From assembly GCA_037189585.1 (NCBI GenBank), contig JBBCJA010000011.1, positions 372,001-436,000 of the forward strand: a stretch of DNA of 64,000 bases. The letters are read 5' to 3'. Position numbers and translations under genes: made by a program. The DNA is from JAEXNA01 sp037189585 (lineage in GTDB: Bacteria; Vulcanimicrobiota; Xenobia; Xenobiales; JADMJV01). Under the pieces are notes generated by a model that was given only the letters and a program-made list of their open reading frames with translations, was not told the origin of the DNA and searched no databases. This document shows positions 62,001-64,000 of the stretch, piece after piece (position 1 is the stretch's first letter; each line of letters starts with the position of its first letter).

Positions 62001-62295
62001 TCGGCTGCGACTGACGGATCTCCATCTAGTCGACCTCAATGGTGACGAGGTTCTTGATGTCGTCACAACAAGCTATGAACGATTCGATTCCCTCGTCGAG
62101 ACGGTACAGGAAGTTCAAGTCTATCTCAATCGAGGAGATGGAACCTTCAAGATACCTCAGAGCTACCAACTGGGTTTTGGAAGATATGCCGAGATCGGAC
62201 GGGTCGGTTTGGGAGACTTTGATGGAGATGGCGATACCGACATTGCCGTCGCCGATGAGGTCGGTGGTGTCCTTCGGTTGCTCTTAAATCGCTAA
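59056..62295 (+). CDS. Surface lipoprotein with FG-GAP/VCBS repeats, 1079 aa
   Basis: GTG start with GGAG before it, lipobox LTGC, then Gly/Ser linker. Residues about 140-360 contain Ig-like domains. From about residue 410 to the end there are about 14 units with calcium-binding DxDxDG-type loops (DFNSDGIPDLV, DVNSDGALDLV, DLNGDGIPDIV, DFDGDGDTDIA and others), each followed by a short strand, the layout of integrin-like beta-propellers. These stabilise cell-surface proteins and often bind ligands or other cells. Sits at the 3' end of a two-gene unit with the beta-helix lipoprotein. Confidence 0.88.
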   Translation: MSALSKFFSVFLVFLGLFLTGCGGSSGTGFVGQQNSSEGGASIQSSSAVLLFDLGSPVIRARVATQASTFVVTAYGAGGQQIRTAQTGRVEQLRWEGLPSGPILFRTLFLDSSGQTIGYLDRFTTLVAGQTSVLELTGFITGSPPQGAPTFPGGAGTPAQLVFVESPASVVSGASFPVAVLVLDAHGAPLPNVTGSVNLTARDASLSGQTSTNLNDGVGRFEGVAATVNAPFRLTATVQLGGVTLQAESLQVAVSTQPTSPNVGVPASLRVVSGPTGGTAGQPLTPLVVEVLDVYGARVSGSGLTVTVSLSQNPLPPDGATLSGALSGVTNQGLVTFSGLSLDWAGVYRFNVFAPGVIGGASASFTLSPAPPEPSLPGSGLFDGLLLAVRNLDTQFGENNSPRDVLSEDFNSDGIPDLVTVSPAHGTKIITFYPGVGDGTFAAPKETVTTLRMQTAVAGDVNSDGALDLVATSFESGGVARVFLNDGTGQFVQQLPLLNAGSGCYEASLADFNNDGNLDVITVNRDANTLSLFLGHGDGTFGVGTSLSLVGAPVGVVAVDFDQDGWTDLATTQVDSGTVTLMRNMSGSFVVEQTLTMGNGAFGLALSDLDVDGRSDLITTNRDADQIAIRRGLGGFVFGPVETLPTGHLPYDVTVLDVDGDGRKDLVTANFGGGTNTLWKNLAGGWSSETVPAGPGAISVASADFDGDGLEDLAIGLFSQTSVLIRLNDGAGSFRVPPIIASGASGSVLAGDLNGDGIPDIVSNDTAWPDPLSLAVRLGVGDGTFQAPITHPYGQVTKDSQLIDLDDDGDLDVFIGNFSSFQVLKNNGGGVLAPPQTTSLNWGEYYALGDVNDDGLPDVLASNDYSNQILVFLNQGGNFGSTPDNTISVINAQGLALGDFDGDGSLDLVYRGQTSSFVALGNGDGTFGTSNALTTTTSLSDFRVGDINGDGVPDIVGLWIGGLEVLVNQGAGTFSAPLSLGSRLRLTDLHLVDLNGDEVLDVVTTSYERFDSLVETVQEVQVYLNRGDGTFKIPQSYQLGFGRYAEIGRVGLGDFDGDGDTDIAVADEVGGVLRLLLNR

Positions 62296-62457
62296 AATCT
62301 CACGACACGCCTCGATGAGCTCTTTTTCATCGAGGCGTGCCGCTGGTTTGTTTCGACGCGTAAACGACCACCTCCCGAGTTTTCGATTCAACCTGATGAG
62401 CTCGCGATCTTCTTGCTCGTATCGTATCGCACTCTCCAATTCAACTTGAGAACTCAA
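62284..62457 (-). CDS. Small protein, 57 aa, coupled to the gene before it
   Basis: TTG start at 62457 overlaps the stop of the 492-codon gene (TTGA). The product is basic and helical (SAIRYEQEDRELIRLNRKL, ARLDEKELIEACREILAI). It ends 12 bases inside the end of the convergent FG-GAP gene. Codon composition is good, but no family is known. The hairpin at 62306-62339 lies within its coding end. Confidence 0.45.
   Translation of the reverse strand: MSSQVELESAIRYEQEDRELIRLNRKLGRWSFTRRNKPAARLDEKELIEACREILAI
62306..62339. terminator. Inverted repeat, probable terminator
   Basis: A perfect 13-base stem (CACGCCTCGATGA / TCATCGAGGCGTG) with an eight-base loop, just after the stop of the FG-GAP gene at 62295. 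It also falls inside the end of the minus-strand 57-codon frame, so it may serve the convergent transcripts. Confidence 0.55.
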
Positions 62458-64000
62458 GGCACATGGCAAAGGGTGTGGTGGGCATCCTCCGGTAGTCGAC
62501 TGTCCTCCGCCACTTGTCGAAGCAAATTGAGCAGTGTCGCCCTTCGAGTCTCGGCTTCTTCTTCATCGCTGGCCAAGTGGGCCAGGCTATTTTCGCTGTA
62601 GAGACCGGGAATCAGTGACGAGTCCGTCTCCAGGTGGCCTCGCAGGTCCCACCGCACCAACGCCTCCACCGCCGAATCCTTTCGACTGAGATTGCCCGCG
62701 CTGGCCTCTTGTAGCGCGCCCGCCTCGGCCGCCAACTCGGCCGAGCGAGCCGCTATCACCTCCTCGGCTTTCGCGCGAGCAAGGGGAGCCTTGCCGATCA
62801 AGGGATCGGCGCCGAAATTCAGGTCCAGCAGTTGGTCCACCATCTCGGCCACGACCTCGCTGATAGCCACCTCGTTGGTACCTCCGAGCAAACGCATGCG
62901 ATGGTCGCTCCAGTGCAGGCGGGACTTGGCCAGAAAGGTCAGCCCGGCGGCCAGACGAACGAGCAAGCCCCCCAGGGACGATTCCACCTCCAGGCTCACG
63001 CCGTTGGGTCGAAAATCGTGCCGGCAAAGTTCCGCGGTTCGGTTGAGTAGCTCTCGGATTCGTTTTTTATTCATATGGACTCCGCTGCGTCGCAGCGTCA
63101 TCTGCTCTTCGCCCAGATCCAACAGCCAGGCGTCCGCCAAAGGCTCCACCGCGAACCGCCGGCTCTCGTCGAGAGAGTTCGCAACCCCCAGCTTGTCGTC
63201 AAAGTCCATGGCCGAGAACAGGCCGACCAGATTCTCGCTCGACCTCACCCAGCCGGGGCTTTGACCCACCTCACGCTCGACCTGACGAACCACCACGGCG
63301 CGCGCGTCGGCGTCGGGCAGCTGGCGGATTTCGAGGTGCCCGTAAGCCTTCTTGCGAAACCAGCCGCTCTTTCCTTCAGGGTCGAAGTGAGTGCTGATGG
63401 CGAAGCGGCGATCGGGAAATCTGGTCCGCAAGTCGTCGAGCAGCTTGACCGCTTCTTCTCGCAGGTCTTTGGCCGTCGGTTCGCTGGCAAGGTGGAATCG
63501 TCGAATGGCTACCCGGTCCAGGTGAGAATTCATGCTCTCCGGAACCTCGGGATTACTGCGCTGCTCCCGCTCAAAGCTCTTGAGATACTCGCTTGGAGAG
63601 TCCCAATCCCGAACCTCCTTGGGTTGAGGAAACAACCGCTGGCAAAGCACGCAAACCGAGCCTACCGCATAGAATGAGATGCCGTAACGAGAGACGGCGT
63701 CGCGAAACTCCGAGAGCGGCAACAGATCAACCGGGCGGGTCTCCCCATCGTCCGGTGTGTTGAACGGCGTGTTCAGAATCACCACCAGCTTGCCCGCCAA
63801 TTGAGGCGCCAGATCCTGGATGGGCAGATCGCCGTGCCAGGCCGCGTCCCAAACGTCCCAGGACAAACCCAGACGCTCCAACAGGTCCGTCCATTCCGCG
63901 AATTCCTCGGGCTGGATGCCGGCGTGGGTCACCAGCAGAACATCGACCTTGTCACCCCTGTAAGCCCGCGCGGCGGAGAAAGAGACAGGGTTCTTTTGGA
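62454..64000 (-). CDS. Hypothetical protein, partial (runs off right edge)
   Basis: The frame stays open to the window edge, so the true start is outside; the last GTG in sight (63932) is internal to VDVLLVTHAGIQP. The visible 515 codons begin with an alpha/beta region (SAARAYRGDKVDVLLVTHAG, then LAGKLVVILNTPFNTPDD) that looks like a flavodoxin-like or TIR/Toll-type Rossmann core. The later part is helical with many Glu/Arg. I do not recognise the family. Followed by the coupled 57-codon gene. Confidence 0.7.
   Translation of the reverse strand, partial: QKNPVSFSAARAYRGDKVDVLLVTHAGIQPEEFAEWTDLLERLGLSWDVWDAAWHGDLPIQDLAPQLAGKLVVILNTPFNTPDDGETRPVDLLPLSEFRDAVSRYGISFYAVGSVCVLCQRLFPQPKEVRDWDSPSEYLKSFEREQRSNPEVPESMNSHLDRVAIRRFHLASEPTAKDLREEAVKLLDDLRTRFPDRRFAISTHFDPEGKSGWFRKKAYGHLEIRQLPDADARAVVVRQVEREVGQSPGWVRSSENLVGLFSAMDFDDKLGVANSLDESRRFAVEPLADAWLLDLGEEQMTLRRSGVHMNKKRIRELLNRTAELCRHDFRPNGVSLEVESSLGGLLVRLAAGLTFLAKSRLHWSDHRMRLLGGTNEVAISEVVAEMVDQLLDLNFGADPLIGKAPLARAKAEEVIAARSAELAAEAGALQEASAGNLSRKDSAVEALVRWDLRGHLETDSSLIPGLYSENSLAHLASDEEEAETRRATLLNLLRQVAEDSRLPEDAHHTLCHVP

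Noticed and set aside
1..64000. Prophage, IS element, CRISPR array or tRNA
   Set aside because: No transposase, integrase, phage structural gene, regular direct-repeat array or tRNA cloverleaf was recognised on either strand.

Overview
The window is about 58% GC and carries ordinary bacterial genes. Many exported proteins have a lipobox Cys, there are Rapa/SNF2-type and ECF41 regulators, and the phosphoglucose isomerase has a C-terminal extension. Gene density is moderate, with unusually many broken genes. This fits a free-living, probably diderm bacterium outside the best-studied phyla. I cannot place it to phylum from sequence alone. No rRNA, tRNA, IS element or CRISPR array was recognised.

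Region 1 (1-6.6 kb) is a minus-strand housekeeping run: hppD, prs, pgi, ygfZ, thyA, a helical protein, and a DAHP synthase running off the left edge whose usual metal-ligand Cys is Asp. Region 2 (6.7-30.5 kb) is an accessory patchwork. It holds membrane proteins, a papain-like protein, a DUF1152 protein, PaiB, a PLP trans-sulfuration enzyme, a GFA protein, an intact Phd/VapC-type toxin-antitoxin pair with a visible promoter and operator, several exported proteins or lipoproteins, a thioredoxin, a large DUF1566-type lipoprotein, a GST and a DUF3841 protein. Between them lie frameshifted or truncated remnants (lipoprotein, membrane protein, Sel1-repeat protein, metallophosphoesterase and others).

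Region 3 (30.5-38.7 kb) is the most novel block. It is a tightly coupled minus-strand operon of an ABC transporter, an aldo-keto-reductase-like protein lacking the catalytic His, an FAD-dependent oxidoreductase, and a 1134-residue protein joining a HAD phosphatase to a carboxylate-amine-ligase-like region and a C-terminal module of unknown function. A tandem PilZ protein follows. The layout looks like a pathway that makes and exports a small molecule or modified peptide.

Region 4 (38.8-49 kb) holds a decayed duplicate of the 5' end of the downstream SNF2 gene, a frameshifted PIG-L deacetylase, a 1592-residue fusion of an inactive M48-like domain to an ABC1/AarF-like kinase, a second toxin-antitoxin pair with frameshifts in both genes, a 456-residue unknown, and an ABM-ecf41 operon preceded by a near-perfect ECF41 promoter. 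Region 5 (49-64 kb) has the intact SNF2 ATPase, an ankyrin-repeat membrane protein, an NlpC/P60-like protein, two large tandem surface lipoproteins (beta-helix, then FG-GAP/VCBS repeats) and an unknown gene running off the right edge.

The frameshifts are mostly single-base and sit in accessory genes. They could be real decay or, in part, consensus errors in the assembly; the sequence alone cannot decide.
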